Notes: generated from the sequence alone by a model not told the origin. Shown: positions 35,253-44,501, counted from the first letter of the stretch. The stretch is 64,000 nucleotides of DNA from Pseudomonas sp. dw_358 (GCF_018449655.1 NZ_JAAVUX010000010.1:1-64000); one strand, 5' to 3'. Numbers and translations are program-made.

Positions 35253-37304
35253 GGCGCTGACCACCCGCAGGCACAGGCCTTCGTAGGCGTCCAGGGTGAT
35301 GGTGAAGTGGCCGTCCTCGGTAAGGTCGCCTTCAACCCGCTCGTTGATGATGTCCACCACCGGGCCCGGTGCAATGCCCGGCAGGTTGAGGGTCTCCACC
35401 AAGGCCTCGTTGCCGAAATTCAACGCCGTGATCTGGGTGCCCTTACCGGCCGGCAGCTCGTGGACCATGATCAGCAAGGCCGGGTGATCGACATCCGGAA
35501 TCAGAATCTGACGGCTGGCCGCAATGTCGTAGGCACGGCGCACGGCGAGCATTTTCTTCAGCTGGCTGGCGAACGAATCCGAGCGCTGCAATTGGCTGAC
35601 CAGGCTGCCGTAGAGGGTTTTCGGCCGGGGCATGTCGCCGGCTGAAAATTCGGCCTCGGGGTCGAGGTCGGCCAGGTCGTAGGCGCCCCGGTGAATCCAG
35701 CGGGTGTCCCCGTCCTGCATCAAGTGCGTGACCTGCTCGGCGGGCAGGGTCAAGGCGCCCACCAGGTCCCAGCCGGACAGCGCAAATACCCCGGGCTGCA
35801 TGGCGTTGTACATCGCCAGCAACAGGTGGATGTGCTGGATTTGCTGGATGTCGGCTGCGGTGATGGCCTCCAGGTCACGGATGCCCAAGGCGGCGGTGAT
35901 GATGCTCGCGGTGGTGCAAGACACCCCGTTGGTGACGAACTTGAGGTTGTACGGCGCATGCTCGCCGGCCAGGCGCTCGTACATCTCTTCGCGAATGTGC
36001 TCGCGCAGGATATTGCCGGGGAAGGTCTGGCCCTTGTACAGGTACTGGTCGTGGGCGTGCAGGGTCCAGAAATGCACCAGCTCCAGGGTCAGCTCGTCGT
36101 GGTTCTGCAAGGCATGGATCAAGGACGCCGGGTCAATGCCGAAGCTGTGCACCTGGCGCAACATCATCCGCAGAAATTCGGTGCGGCCGGTAAGCAAGGC
36201 ATGCTGGTAGGCCGGGCGGGTGATGAAATCGTAGGACAGGTCGGCGCCGCCGTGGGACATGGAGGCGATGTCGTCGATGGTCAGGTTCAGCTCCTGGAAG
36301 CTGAAACCGCCAGCCTTGCGAATCGCCCCGCCCAGCAGCTGGTTACCCACCACCGACAGCGGATGGCTTTCCGACCACGCCGGGCCTTCGGCGCGCCGTT
36401 CGACGCCGAGAAACCCGTTGGCGTCCAGACGCAGAATGCGCGCGCCCATGATGTCAATGGAGTGCAGGGCGTCACCGATGATCATCTGCTGGGCGCTGAA
36501 GGTCGGGTCCAGCCAGTTGAGGGATGGCTGGCCTTCCTTGAAGTAGTGCAGGTAGACCCAGCGGCGGCGCTTGCCGTCCACACCTTCGATGACAGGCGTG
36601 ACACTCCAGTCGGTTTCCTTGACCCCCGGCTCGAAGAAGATCACCCGCTGCAACTGGCCAACGATGTAGTGCTTGTCCTTGAGCTGATCGACGATCTCGG
36701 GCGGCAGGTTGCGCGCATCGCGACCTTCGACGACTTCGGGCAGCAGCGGCCAGTCCTCTTCCTTGATCTCGACCATGTGGAACAGGCCCGGGTAGTCCTC
36801 GTAGCCCAGTTCCGCCAGGCGGAAATCCGCGCCCTTGCCGGTGTGGGACGGGATGGCGTCGTCGATCACTACGGCGTTGTGGGCGGCGGCGATGCGGCTC
36901 AGGCCGAGCATCTCGGTTTCGGTGCCCAGGTCCGGGTCGATGTCGAAACTCATGCGGTCGAAATTGCCGTCCACGCTGGGGGTGCGCTCGCGGCCGCGCA
37001 AGCCTCCGGACAGCTTCAGCGGGCCGTTGTGAATGCCTTGAATGCCAACTTCCGACAGGGCGTGCCAGAGGGTCTCGTCGCCCAGGGCCTGGAGAACCGA
37101 CTCACCGGGGCGGGTCACGATCGAGGCCGGATAGGCGGTGAACCACACCGAGGCAATGGCCGACGCGTCCCGTGGCCGCGATTGCGCATAAGGGCGCTGC
37201 CACAGCCGCGCCTGCCCGGCGTACAGCTTGGCGCGCTGCTTGGCGGCGTTGAGCATCGACTGGTCAACCAGCCACTGAATGTATTCCTTGTCCGGTGTTG
37301 CCAT
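35238..37304 (-). CDS. treS: Trehalose synthase (maltose-trehalose isomerising), GH13
   Basis: A 688-residue GH13 family enzyme. It matches, in length and in recalled sequence, the pseudomonad trehalose synthase of 688-689 residues that converts maltose to trehalose by intramolecular transglucosylation. Catalytic blocks are ARILRLDANGFLG (nucleophile Asp), GGFSFQELNLT (acid/base Glu) and HALQNHDELTLEL (third Asp). There is no C-terminal maltokinase domain, unlike the long bacterial TreS fusions. No other trehalose or glycogen gene lies nearby, so it appears as a stand-alone osmolyte gene. It converges with the LysR gene with a 15-bp overlap. Confidence 0.88.
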   Translation of the reverse strand: MATPDKEYIQWLVDQSMLNAAKQRAKLYAGQARLWQRPYAQSRPRDASAIASVWFTAYPASIVTRPGESVLQALGDETLWHALSEVGIQGIHNGPLKLSGGLRGRERTPSVDGNFDRMSFDIDPDLGTETEMLGLSRIAAAHNAVVIDDAIPSHTGKGADFRLAELGYEDYPGLFHMVEIKEEDWPLLPEVVEGRDARNLPPEIVDQLKDKHYIVGQLQRVIFFEPGVKETDWSVTPVIEGVDGKRRRWVYLHYFKEGQPSLNWLDPTFSAQQMIIGDALHSIDIMGARILRLDANGFLGVERRAEGPAWSESHPLSVVGNQLLGGAIRKAGGFSFQELNLTIDDIASMSHGGADLSYDFITRPAYQHALLTGRTEFLRMMLRQVHSFGIDPASLIHALQNHDELTLELVHFWTLHAHDQYLYKGQTFPGNILREHIREEMYERLAGEHAPYNLKFVTNGVSCTTASIITAALGIRDLEAITAADIQQIQHIHLLLAMYNAMQPGVFALSGWDLVGALTLPAEQVTHLMQDGDTRWIHRGAYDLADLDPEAEFSAGDMPRPKTLYGSLVSQLQRSDSFASQLKKMLAVRRAYDIAASRQILIPDVDHPALLIMVHELPAGKGTQITALNFGNEALVETLNLPGIAPGPVVDIINERVEGDLTEDGHFTITLDAYEGLCLRVVSASPPI

Positions 37305-37469
37305 GATTGCGCAGCCCTCTTGGCAGATGATCTGTGCTTAAGAGTGCGACGAACGGGGATCGTTGCATCGGGTCTGAGCATTGCTCACCGAGTGAACCTC
37401 AAGCTCAAGGCCTGCTCTATGGGACACATCAGGGTTGCCTGCCAGTGCAATCCCCATCAGGAATCCTCC

Positions 37470-37922
37470 ATGAAAATCGGCCTGATCTCCGACACCCACG
37501 GCCTGCTGCGCCCCGAGGCGCTGGCCGCGCTGCAAGGCTGCGACCATCTGGTGCATGCCGGCGACATCGGCAAACTCGAGATCCTCGATGCCTTGCGGGC
37601 GGTAGCGCCGCTCACCGTGGTGCGCGGCAACAATGACAGGGACGAGCAGTGGGCCGGCGTCGATCTGAACCATAGCCTTCGCCTGGGGGAAATCGGCCTG
37701 TACGTGACCCACGAAATGGCCGACGTGCCCAGCCCATTGCCCCTCGGCATCGACGTGGTGGTCACCGGCCATTCCCACAAGCCGCTGGAGCAATGGCGCG
37801 ACAACGTGCTGTTCATCAACCCCGGCAGCGCCGGGCCGCGACGGTTCAAGTTGCCGATCACCGTGGCCCTGTTGCAGGTCGACGGCCGCCACCGGCAGGT
37901 GAAGTTTGTCGCTCTGGCCTGA
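37470..37922 (+). CDS. YfcE/MJ0936-type metallophosphoesterase
   Basis: A 150-residue calcineurin-like phosphodiesterase. All metal-site motifs are in order: DTH (8-10), GDIGK (31-35), GNND (53-56), TGHSHKP with the His pair, and a NPGSAG turn typical of the YfcE group. It should hydrolyse phosphodiesters such as bis-pNPP in vitro; the natural substrate is unknown. AGGA lies seven bases before ATG 37470. It is divergent from treS across 165 bp. Confidence 0.88.
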   Translation: MKIGLISDTHGLLRPEALAALQGCDHLVHAGDIGKLEILDALRAVAPLTVVRGNNDRDEQWAGVDLNHSLRLGEIGLYVTHEMADVPSPLPLGIDVVVTGHSHKPLEQWRDNVLFINPGSAGPRRFKLPITVALLQVDGRHRQVKFVALA

Positions 37923-38047
37923 GAACGATGGAACCCTACCGCCCCCGCCGCTGACCAACGCTTACGATCTCGGCCTGCCCACCTTCACGCCACCCCAGAG
38001 CCCAACCCCTGTCAGCGCCCGCAGAGGCGCGTGTCACGACCGTACTG

Positions 38048-38707
38048 ATGGAGATCACGCCTGTGTCCAGAAAACCCGAAGACCGCACGCTAGACCCCTC
38101 CCGGCTGATACCGACCGTCGCCGTGTCCCGTCGCTCCATGCTCCAGGCCATCGGCGTCAGCGGCACGGCGGCGGTGCTCGGCGGTGGCCTGGCCAGCGCC
38201 GCCGTGGCCGCCACGGCTCCGCAGCCCCACGTCCAGACGGAGCCCGGTGCCCAGTCGCTGCGCCTGAAAATCAATGGCACGGCCATGACCTTGCAAGTCG
38301 ACCCGCGTACTACTCTGCTCGACGCCCTGCGCGAACGGGTGCAACTGACCGGCACCAAGAAGGGTTGCGACCACGGGCAATGCGGCGCCTGCACCGTGCA
38401 TGTCAATGGCCGCCGGGTCAATTCGTGCCTGAGTTTTGCCCTGATGCACGAAGGCGACGAGGTCACCACCATCGAAGGCCTCGGCGCACCGGGGCGCCTG
38501 CATCCGGTGCAGGCGGCGTTCGTCGAACACGATGCCTACCAGTGCGGCTACTGCACCTCGGGGCAGATCATGTCAGCCGTGGCCTTGGCCAAAGAGCCCT
38601 GCGGCGCCAGCGACGCCGACGTCAAGGAAGCCATGAGCGGCAACATCTGCCGCTGCGGCGCCTACTCCAACATCCTCGCGGCCATCCAGCAGACCCGCAA
38701 GGCCTGA
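38048..38707 (+). CDS. paoA: Aldehyde oxidoreductase, [2Fe-2S] subunit, Tat-exported (PaoA-like)
   Basis: A 219-residue iron-sulfur subunit of a periplasmic molybdenum enzyme. A Tat signal with SRRSMLQ (Arg28-Arg29) precedes the mature domain. Two [2Fe-2S] clusters are ligated by Cys107, Cys112, Cys115 and Cys127 (plant ferredoxin type) and by Cys166, Cys169, Cys201 and Cys203 (helical domain), all present. E. coli PaoA is 229 residues with the same plan. It is the first of three closely spaced genes and carries the FAD and molybdenum subunits across the membrane with it, since those lack their own signals. Confidence 0.92.
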   Translation: MEITPVSRKPEDRTLDPSRLIPTVAVSRRSMLQAIGVSGTAAVLGGGLASAAVAATAPQPHVQTEPGAQSLRLKINGTAMTLQVDPRTTLLDALRERVQLTGTKKGCDHGQCGACTVHVNGRRVNSCLSFALMHEGDEVTTIEGLGAPGRLHPVQAAFVEHDAYQCGYCTSGQIMSAVALAKEPCGASDADVKEAMSGNICRCGAYSNILAAIQQTRKA

Positions 38708-38730
38708 GCTGAACCCAGGAGGCTACGGCC

Positions 38731-39735
38731 ATGCAGAGCTTTTCGTTCAACCGCGCCACCAGCATCAATCAAGCCGCGCACCTTGCCGCTGCCGCGTCCA
38801 CCGCGCAACAAGGCGCCCAGGTGCGTTTCATTGCCGGCGGCACCACCCTCACCGACCTGATGAAGCTGGGGGTGGAAACGCCGACCCAACTGGTGGACAT
38901 CAACCACCTGCCGCTGGCCGACATCGGCCCCGGCAGCGATGGCGGCATGAAGATCGGCGCGCTGGTGCGAAACAGCGACATGGCCCACGACGCACGCCTG
39001 CTGCAGGCCTACCCGGTGCTGTCCCAGGCCCTGCTGTCGGGCGCCTCGGCACAGTTGCGCAACATGGCCACCACCGGCGGCAACCTGCTGCAACGCACCC
39101 GCTGCACCTACTTTCGCGACAACGTCAGCGCCTGCAACAAGCGCCAGCCGGGATCGGGCTGCGCAGCGATGGAAGGCGTGCACCGCACCTTGGCCATCCT
39201 TGGCACCAGCGACCACTGCATCGCTACCAATCCCTCGGACATGAACGTCGCGCTCATGGCGCTGGACGCCACCGTGCACATTCATGGGGAACGCGGCCAG
39301 CGGCAAGTGCCCATCGGCGAATTCTACCTGCTGCCGGGACAGACGCCGGACAAGGAAACCGTGCTGCAACCCGGCGAGTTGATCACCCACATCACCTTGC
39401 CGCCACCCTTGCCCAACAGCCGCTCCGGCTACCTGAAGCTGCGCGATCGCGCCTCCTATGAGTTCGCCCTTGCGTCCGCCGCCGTGGTCCTGCAGATCGA
39501 CAACGGCCAGGTGCGCGGCGCCCGCGTCGCCCTGGGCGGGGTGGGCACTCGTCCCTGGCGCTCGCCAGAAGCGGAAAAGGTACTGATCGGCTCCCCGGCC
39601 ACGGCGTTGACCTGGAAGGCCGCCGCCCAGGCGGCCTTGCAGGATGCCAAACCCCACCCCGAGAACGCCTTCAAGGTCGAGTTGGCCAAGCGTTGTCTGA
39701 TCCACGCCCTGACCACCGTCGCGCAAACCGCCTGA
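38731..39735 (+). CDS. paoB: Aldehyde oxidoreductase, FAD subunit (PaoB-like)
   Basis: A 334-residue FAD-binding subunit of the xanthine oxidase family. The flavin motifs FIAGGTTLTDLMKLG (33-47) and ATTGGNLLQRTRC (113-125) are present. Four Cys (125, 135, 144, 163) in the CTYFRDN..CNKRQPGSGC region match the extra [4Fe-4S] cluster of E. coli PaoB. It passes electrons from the iron-sulfur subunit to its acceptor. It lies 23 bp after paoA with AGGAGG before the ATG. Confidence 0.92.
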   Translation: MQSFSFNRATSINQAAHLAAAASTAQQGAQVRFIAGGTTLTDLMKLGVETPTQLVDINHLPLADIGPGSDGGMKIGALVRNSDMAHDARLLQAYPVLSQALLSGASAQLRNMATTGGNLLQRTRCTYFRDNVSACNKRQPGSGCAAMEGVHRTLAILGTSDHCIATNPSDMNVALMALDATVHIHGERGQRQVPIGEFYLLPGQTPDKETVLQPGELITHITLPPPLPNSRSGYLKLRDRASYEFALASAAVVLQIDNGQVRGARVALGGVGTRPWRSPEAEKVLIGSPATALTWKAAAQAALQDAKPHPENAFKVELAKRCLIHALTTVAQTA

Positions 39736-39750
39736 TTCGGGAGAGACCCC

Positions 39751-41979
39751 ATGGCCCAGCCTCAACCCGCAGCAGCCCAGCCCACCGCAGACAATGTCAT
39801 CGGTTTCGGCTACCCGCGCATCGACGGCCCGAAAAAGGTCAGCGGCCGGGCGATGTATACCTCAGACCACAACTTCCCGGGCATGGCCTACGCCGTACCG
39901 GTGACCGCTACCATCGCCACTGGCCACATCACCGCGCTGGACGCCAGCCAGGCTGAACGGATCCCCGGCGTGGTAGCGGTCTATCACGCCGGCAACTTCG
40001 ACAAACAGCTGTTCCGCAAAAGCGGTGGCGGCAAGACCGACGAAGGTCGCCCGCCCCTGAGTGATGATCGCGTCACCTATTACGGCCAGTATGTCGCGGT
40101 CGTGGTGGCCGACACCTACGAGCAGGCCCTGGCGGGTGCTGCCGCGGTGAAGGTCAGCTACGCCGCCGACACGCCCAATGTGGATCTGCGCCTGACGGCC
40201 GAAGAGCCGGTCAAGGTCGACACCGAGCGTGGCGACGTCGACAAGGCGTTCGCCGCTGCCCCGGTCAAGCTCGACCAGACCTATACGACGCCGCCCCACG
40301 CGCACAACCCCATCGAGCTCCATGCGACCGTGGCAGTCTGGGACGGCCACGCGTTCACACTGTATGAAACCTCCCAGGCGATCATGAACCACCGCACGGT
40401 CAGTGCGCAGATGCTCGGCGTCGCCCCGGAACAGGTAAGGGTGATCACCGAGTACCTGGGCTCGGGTTTTGGCGGCAAGCTGTGGCCCTGGACCCATTCG
40501 CTGCTGGCTGCCGCCAGTGCTCGCGAGCTCCAGCGGCCGGTCAAACTGGTGGTGGACCGGCAGATGATGTTCCAGTCAGTCGGCCATCGCACTAACACCC
40601 AACAGCGCATGCGTCTGGCCTGCGACGCCGCCGGCAAGCTCAGCGTGGTGCAGCAGGACTACCTGTTCCATAACGCCCGGCTGGACACCTACAAGGAGAA
40701 CTGCGGCGAGGCCACGGGCTTTCTCTACAGCACGCCGAACCTTCGGGCCGCCTGGTCGTTCGCCCGTCGCGATATCTCCCCGCCCACGTCCATGCGCGGG
40801 CCGGGCGCAGTGCCGGGGCTGTATGCCCTGGAGTCGGCGATGAACGATTTGGCCGTGAGCCTGGACATGGACCCGTTGCAACTGCGGCTGATCAACCAGC
40901 CCGACCATGACGAGAGCACCGACCAACCGTTTTCTTCCCGTCACCTCACCGAGTGCCTGAACCTGGGCGCCAGCCGGTTTGGCTGGTCGCGTCGCGGCAA
41001 AAAACCGGGCTCGATGCACAATGACGCTGGCGATATTGTCGGCTGGGGCATGGCCTGTTGCTCTTGGCAAGCCAAGGCCCTGCCGGCCGAAGCGGCCGTG
41101 CAATTGAACAGCGACGGCCGCGCCCGGGTGTCCTCTGGCACCCAGGACATCGGCACCGGGACCTACACCGTCGTGGCGCAGATGGTCGCGCAGCTGACGG
41201 GGCTGCCGCTGGAGCGTATCGACGTGGTGTTGGGCGACAGCAACCTGCCGCCCGGTCCCATGTCCGGTGGCTCCATGGCCACTGGTTCGCTGGTGCCCGC
41301 TGTGCAGCAAGCCACGCAGGCAGCCATGGATCAGGCACGGGAGATGGCCGCCCAGCACCATCCCGGGTTCAGTGGTAAAAAAGCGGATGACCTGGAATTC
41401 ATCAACATGCGCATTCGCGTCAAGGGCGCGCCGGCCGATGACGGCGTGGAAGTGGGCGAGATGCTGCAGGCGGCGCGGATCAATCACGTCAGCGGGCACG
41501 GCAAGGCGGCCGGCAGCGCCGAGGCGGAAAAGAAGGTCTCGCTGCATTCCTACGGCGCGCATTTCGTCGAAGTGATCTGGCAACCGGAGATGGCCCGCCT
41601 GCGGGTCAGCCGCGTGGTCACGGTGATCGATGCCGGCAAGGTGATCAATGCCCGTACCGGGCGCAACCAGATCGAAGGCGCAATCATCATGGGCGTCGGC
41701 ATGGCCTTGTTCGAAGCCATCGAATACGACTCGCGCAGCGGCGCGCCGGTGAACAGCAACCTGGCCGACTACATCGTGACGACCCACGCCGACGCGCCCA
41801 GCGTCGACATTACCTTTCTCGACTACCCGGACATGGCGCTCAACCCCTTGGGCGCACGGGGCATCGGCGAGATCGGCCTGGCCGGCGTGGCCGCAGCGAT
41901 CACCGATGCCGTACGCCACGCCACCGGGGTGACCGTACGCGACCTGCCGGTGCGCATCGAGCACCTGTTGGCGGTGTGA
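39751..41979 (+). CDS. paoC: Aldehyde oxidoreductase, molybdenum subunit (PaoC-like)
   Basis: A 742-residue molybdopterin-cytosine-dinucleotide subunit that oxidises aldehydes to acids. Motifs are LGSGFGGKLWPW, SMRGPGAVPGLYALE, GTYTVVAQM and, near the C-terminus, GARGIGEIGLAG with catalytic Glu707. E. coli PaoC is 732 residues. It should detoxify aromatic and other aldehydes in the periplasm. It lies 15 bp after paoB. The usual fourth gene, paoD, encoding the cofactor-insertion chaperone, does not follow; the next gene is an unrelated permease on the other strand. Confidence 0.93.
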   Translation: MAQPQPAAAQPTADNVIGFGYPRIDGPKKVSGRAMYTSDHNFPGMAYAVPVTATIATGHITALDASQAERIPGVVAVYHAGNFDKQLFRKSGGGKTDEGRPPLSDDRVTYYGQYVAVVVADTYEQALAGAAAVKVSYAADTPNVDLRLTAEEPVKVDTERGDVDKAFAAAPVKLDQTYTTPPHAHNPIELHATVAVWDGHAFTLYETSQAIMNHRTVSAQMLGVAPEQVRVITEYLGSGFGGKLWPWTHSLLAAASARELQRPVKLVVDRQMMFQSVGHRTNTQQRMRLACDAAGKLSVVQQDYLFHNARLDTYKENCGEATGFLYSTPNLRAAWSFARRDISPPTSMRGPGAVPGLYALESAMNDLAVSLDMDPLQLRLINQPDHDESTDQPFSSRHLTECLNLGASRFGWSRRGKKPGSMHNDAGDIVGWGMACCSWQAKALPAEAAVQLNSDGRARVSSGTQDIGTGTYTVVAQMVAQLTGLPLERIDVVLGDSNLPPGPMSGGSMATGSLVPAVQQATQAAMDQAREMAAQHHPGFSGKKADDLEFINMRIRVKGAPADDGVEVGEMLQAARINHVSGHGKAAGSAEAEKKVSLHSYGAHFVEVIWQPEMARLRVSRVVTVIDAGKVINARTGRNQIEGAIIMGVGMALFEAIEYDSRSGAPVNSNLADYIVTTHADAPSVDITFLDYPDMALNPLGARGIGEIGLAGVAAAITDAVRHATGVTVRDLPVRIEHLLAV

Positions 41980-41985
41980 ACAGCG

Positions 41986-42012
41986 TCTGACGTCGCCCCG
42001 CGCGGCGTCAGA
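41986..42012. terminator. Hairpin between convergent paoC and TSUP permease genes
   Basis: TCTGACG (41986-41992) pairs with CGTCAGA (42006-42012), with an inner GCC/GGC pair. It spans the space between the two stops and overlaps the permease stop. There is no T tract; it is a plausible shared terminator. Confidence 0.4.
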
Positions 42013-42793
42013 ACACCAGCTTGTAGCCGATCAGAAACAGCATCACCGCCAGGCACGGGCGCAGTACGGCGTCCGGCACTTTGCCGGCCAACTGACTGCC
42101 GACGTAGATCCCCGGCAAAGACCCGCACAGCAGCAGCCCCAACACCGACCAGTCCATGTTGCCCATGCTGGCATGGCCCAGGCCCGCCACCAGGGTCAGG
42201 GGTACGGCGTGGGCAATTTCGGTCCCGACCAGGCGGCGGGTCGGCAAAAACGGATAGAGGATGAACAACGCCACCGTGCCCAATGCGCCAGCGCCGATGG
42301 ACGTCAGGGCGACCATGACCCCCAGCACCAGCCCGGTGATCACCGTCAGCACGTTGAGGCTCACGCCGCTCGGCTGGTAGGTGCCCCCTGCGCGGCGGTT
42401 GGCGAAGGCCAGCAACTGCTGCTTGAAGAACACGGCCAACGCGGTGATCAACAGCACCACGCCCAGGGCCTGCTTGATCAGCGCGTTCATGCTTTGGGGC
42501 GCGGCGTGCAGGGTGCTCAGGTACCACAGGGTCATGGCCACCGCCGGCACGCTGCCCAGGGTCAGCCAGCCGGTCACCCGCCAATCGATGTTCTTGTTGC
42601 GGCTATGGACCCAGACGCCGCCGGACTTGGTCACCGCCGCGTACAGCAGATCGGTGCCCACCGCAGTGGCCGGGTTGATGCCGAACCACAACAGGATCGG
42701 CGTCATCAGCGAACCGCCGCCTACACCGGTCATCCCGACGATGAAGCCCACCACCAGCCCCGCTACCACACAACCAATACTGCCAAATTCCAT
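42008..42793 (-). CDS. TSUP-family permease (TauE/SafE type)
   Basis: A 261-residue inner-membrane protein with about eight hydrophobic spans in two repeats, starting GCVVAGLVVGFIVGMTGVGGGSLMTP; the GxGGG turn is the family hallmark. TauE/SafE proteins move sulfite, sulfoacetate or similar small organic anions. The substrate is unknown, and it has no sulfur-metabolism neighbour. ATG 42793 is preferred over an upstream GTG at 42805. Confidence 0.87.
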   Translation of the reverse strand: MEFGSIGCVVAGLVVGFIVGMTGVGGGSLMTPILLWFGINPATAVGTDLLYAAVTKSGGVWVHSRNKNIDWRVTGWLTLGSVPAVAMTLWYLSTLHAAPQSMNALIKQALGVVLLITALAVFFKQQLLAFANRRAGGTYQPSGVSLNVLTVITGLVLGVMVALTSIGAGALGTVALFILYPFLPTRRLVGTEIAHAVPLTLVAGLGHASMGNMDWSVLGLLLCGSLPGIYVGSQLAGKVPDAVLRPCLAVMLFLIGYKLVF

Positions 42794-42875
42794 GACGCCA
42801 TCCACACTGCACAGGTTTAAGCGGGAAAATCAGGGCGGCAGGATATCGGCTTTTGTTATGAACTTATAGAACGAT

Positions 42876-42895
42876 AGGATCTATTCTTAGATCCT
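42876..42895. promoter_or_regulatory. 7-bp inverted repeat between two minus-strand genes
   Basis: AGGATCT and AGATCCT flank a six-base AT-rich loop. It lies 8 bp after the stop of the VOC gene and about 85 bp before the permease start, in AT-rich DNA. It could be a weak terminator of the former or an operator of the latter. Confidence 0.3.
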
Positions 42896-42902
42896 GAAGC
42901 TA

Positions 42903-43325
42903 TTAATCAGCTTTTGCTGTCGCGTCCGCAGCCGTCGGCGGCTCGTGGCAGCAAACGCACAGCAGGTTACCGTCCGGGTCGTGGAAGAAAGCGCCGTAAA
43001 AGTGGGGGTGATATTCGGGGTGCACGCGTGGCGCGCTGGCGTCGCTGCCGCCCAGAGCCAGCGCGACGGCATAGGCCTTGCCGACGGCGACCCGGTCCTT
43101 GGCCTGCAAGGCTATTACTGTGCCATTACCCGCCGTCGCCGGCTGGCCGTCGAGGGGCACGCCGATGACGAAGAGTGGCCGGTCGTGGTCGGGGTGTTTC
43201 CAGGCGGCCCAAGGGCGGGCGAGGTCCGTGAAGCTGTTCTGGAGACCGAGGATACGCATGAGGCCGCGGTAAAACACCAAGGCTTGGGCGAAGTCGTTCA
43301 CGCCGAGGCAGGTATGGGAAATCAT
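42903..43325 (-). CDS. VOC-family protein (bleomycin-resistance/glyoxalase fold)
   Basis: A 140-residue VOC protein (ISHTCLGVNDFAQALVFYRG to FHDPDGNLLCVCCHEPP). The fold includes His4-type and terminal acidic positions, but the usual metal Glu of ENPDGN-E is replaced by a Cys-rich end (LLCVCCHE), which may alter metal binding. Function unknown. The 221 bp upstream to the next gene is AT-richer than its surroundings and holds no other gene that I can support. Confidence 0.83.
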   Translation of the reverse strand: MISHTCLGVNDFAQALVFYRGLMRILGLQNSFTDLARPWAAWKHPDHDRPLFVIGVPLDGQPATAGNGTVIALQAKDRVAVGKAYAVALALGGSDASAPRVHPEYHPHFYGAFFHDPDGNLLCVCCHEPPTAADATAKAD

Positions 43326-43546
43326 GGCAGTTCCAGGAAGTGACCTTGTACAAGCGTATCAAGAATGTCCAAGTGGCAGCACGAGATAAATGGCACTTTG
43401 ACACTACAGCTCGTCGGATATTTTTCCGACAATCTGTCCACTTTCAGGCAGTTAAGGCTCAAAACCGGCCCTTCGTCTTTTGTGTTGAATTTCTGACGCC
43501 CCCGATACTCAGCTTAGTACGTACGACGACAACGGCGGATAGAAAA

Positions 43547-43795
43547 ATGCCTTCTACACAACTTTATGTAATTGATTACAGCCTGCATGGGCAAGCCAAG
43601 AGCTTCGTCATCCGCGCCGACCGCATGGACAACGCCGAGGCCTGGCACTGGGCCAGCTGTGACGCGGGAGTCGGCCGTATCGGCCGCAACACCCGGGAAA
43701 AGATTAAAAAGACCTCAAGGCCCTGGGCCGAGCGCTTCGGTATTACCGAGGTGAGCTGGCGAGCGGCATCGACCGTTCCGTTGGAACACAGTTGA
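43547..43795 (+). CDS. Small Pseudomonas protein (DUF6555-like)
   Basis: An 82-residue protein with no signal or membrane segment. The pattern YVIDYSLHGQAKSFVIRA, NAEAWHWASCDAGVG and SRPWAERFGITEVSWR is one I associate with the small Pseudomonas family DUF6555; function unknown. It starts at ATG 43547 after a purine-rich AGAAAA. Its TGA overlaps the TTG start of the next gene. Confidence 0.75.
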   Translation: MPSTQLYVIDYSLHGQAKSFVIRADRMDNAEAWHWASCDAGVGRIGRNTREKIKKTSRPWAERFGITEVSWRAASTVPLEHS

Positions 43796-44202
43796 GTCAT
43801 GCCGCTGCCCTGCATGGCTTGCGCCTGTTACTGGCAGCGGTCTACCTGATTGCGGGCTTCTTTCATCTATATGCGACCGCGGGCTTTGTCGCCATCGTGC
43901 CCGATTGGGTACCGTGGCCGGCGACCGTGGTGGTGGTCACTGGAATCTGTGAGTGGCTCGGCGCCCTGGGGCTGTTGCTGCCACGCACGCGGCGACTGGC
44001 CGGGATCATGCTGGCCCTGTATGCAATCTGCGTATTCCCCGCCAACCTCAAACACGCCTTTGACCATGTCGCAACAGGCGGCACCGTGCTCGGTTGGGGC
44101 TACCACGTGCCGCGCCTGCTGTTCCAGCCTGTGCTGGTGTGGTGGCCGCTGTGGTGCACCGACGTCATCCGCTGGCCGGCTCGCACCGAGACCTTGCGCT
44201 GA
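43792..44202 (+). CDS. DoxX-like four-helix membrane protein
   Basis: A 136-residue inner-membrane protein with four hydrophobic helices (about 8-28, 42-62, 68-86, 98-120) and the DoxX-type block GICEWLGALGLLLPRTRRLAGI. The only in-frame start after the preceding gene is TTG 43792, overlapping its stop as TTGA, so translation is probably coupled. DoxX relatives are linked to quinones or redox stress in a few cases; here the role is unknown. Confidence 0.8.
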   Translation: MSHAAALHGLRLLLAAVYLIAGFFHLYATAGFVAIVPDWVPWPATVVVVTGICEWLGALGLLLPRTRRLAGIMLALYAICVFPANLKHAFDHVATGGTVLGWGYHVPRLLFQPVLVWWPLWCTDVIRWPARTETLR

Positions 44203-44249
44203 GGTATCCTCCGCCGGCTCTGCCCCTTTTACTTAATACCTGGACGACC

Positions 44250-44501
44250 ATGAAAGACAATCTGCGCGCTGACCTCGACCATGAACTGGATTTGGATCTG
44301 GACGACGAGCGCGGCTATCAGCCCACCCAGCGAGGCGCCTGGCGCAAGCCACGCAGCGCCAACTGGCTGGCCTGGCAGATCGCCCTGGGCATCGTGGTCG
44401 GCGGGTCGGTGTTGTGGATTGTGGGGGCGACGGCGTCCTATGTCGCGGCCAAGTTCATGCTGGGGCAGTTGCAGATCGGAGTGCCGGGGCTCAATCGCTG
44501 A
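44250..44501 (+). CDS. Small single-span membrane protein
   Basis: An 83-residue protein with a very acidic N-terminus (DHELDLDLDDERG, residues 10-22), a basic patch (WRKPRSA) and one membrane helix at about 40-65, giving an N-in topology. I do not recognise the family. It begins 48 bp after the DoxX-like gene and may be co-transcribed. Confidence 0.7.
   Translation: MKDNLRADLDHELDLDLDDERGYQPTQRGAWRKPRSANWLAWQIALGIVVGGSVLWIVGATASYVAAKFMLGQLQIGVPGLNR

Noticed and set aside
35691..37922. Plus-strand frame of 743 residues over treS that runs into the phosphodiesterase gene
   Set aside because: Only the last 150 residues, from 37470, form a real protein; the rest is antisense to treS.
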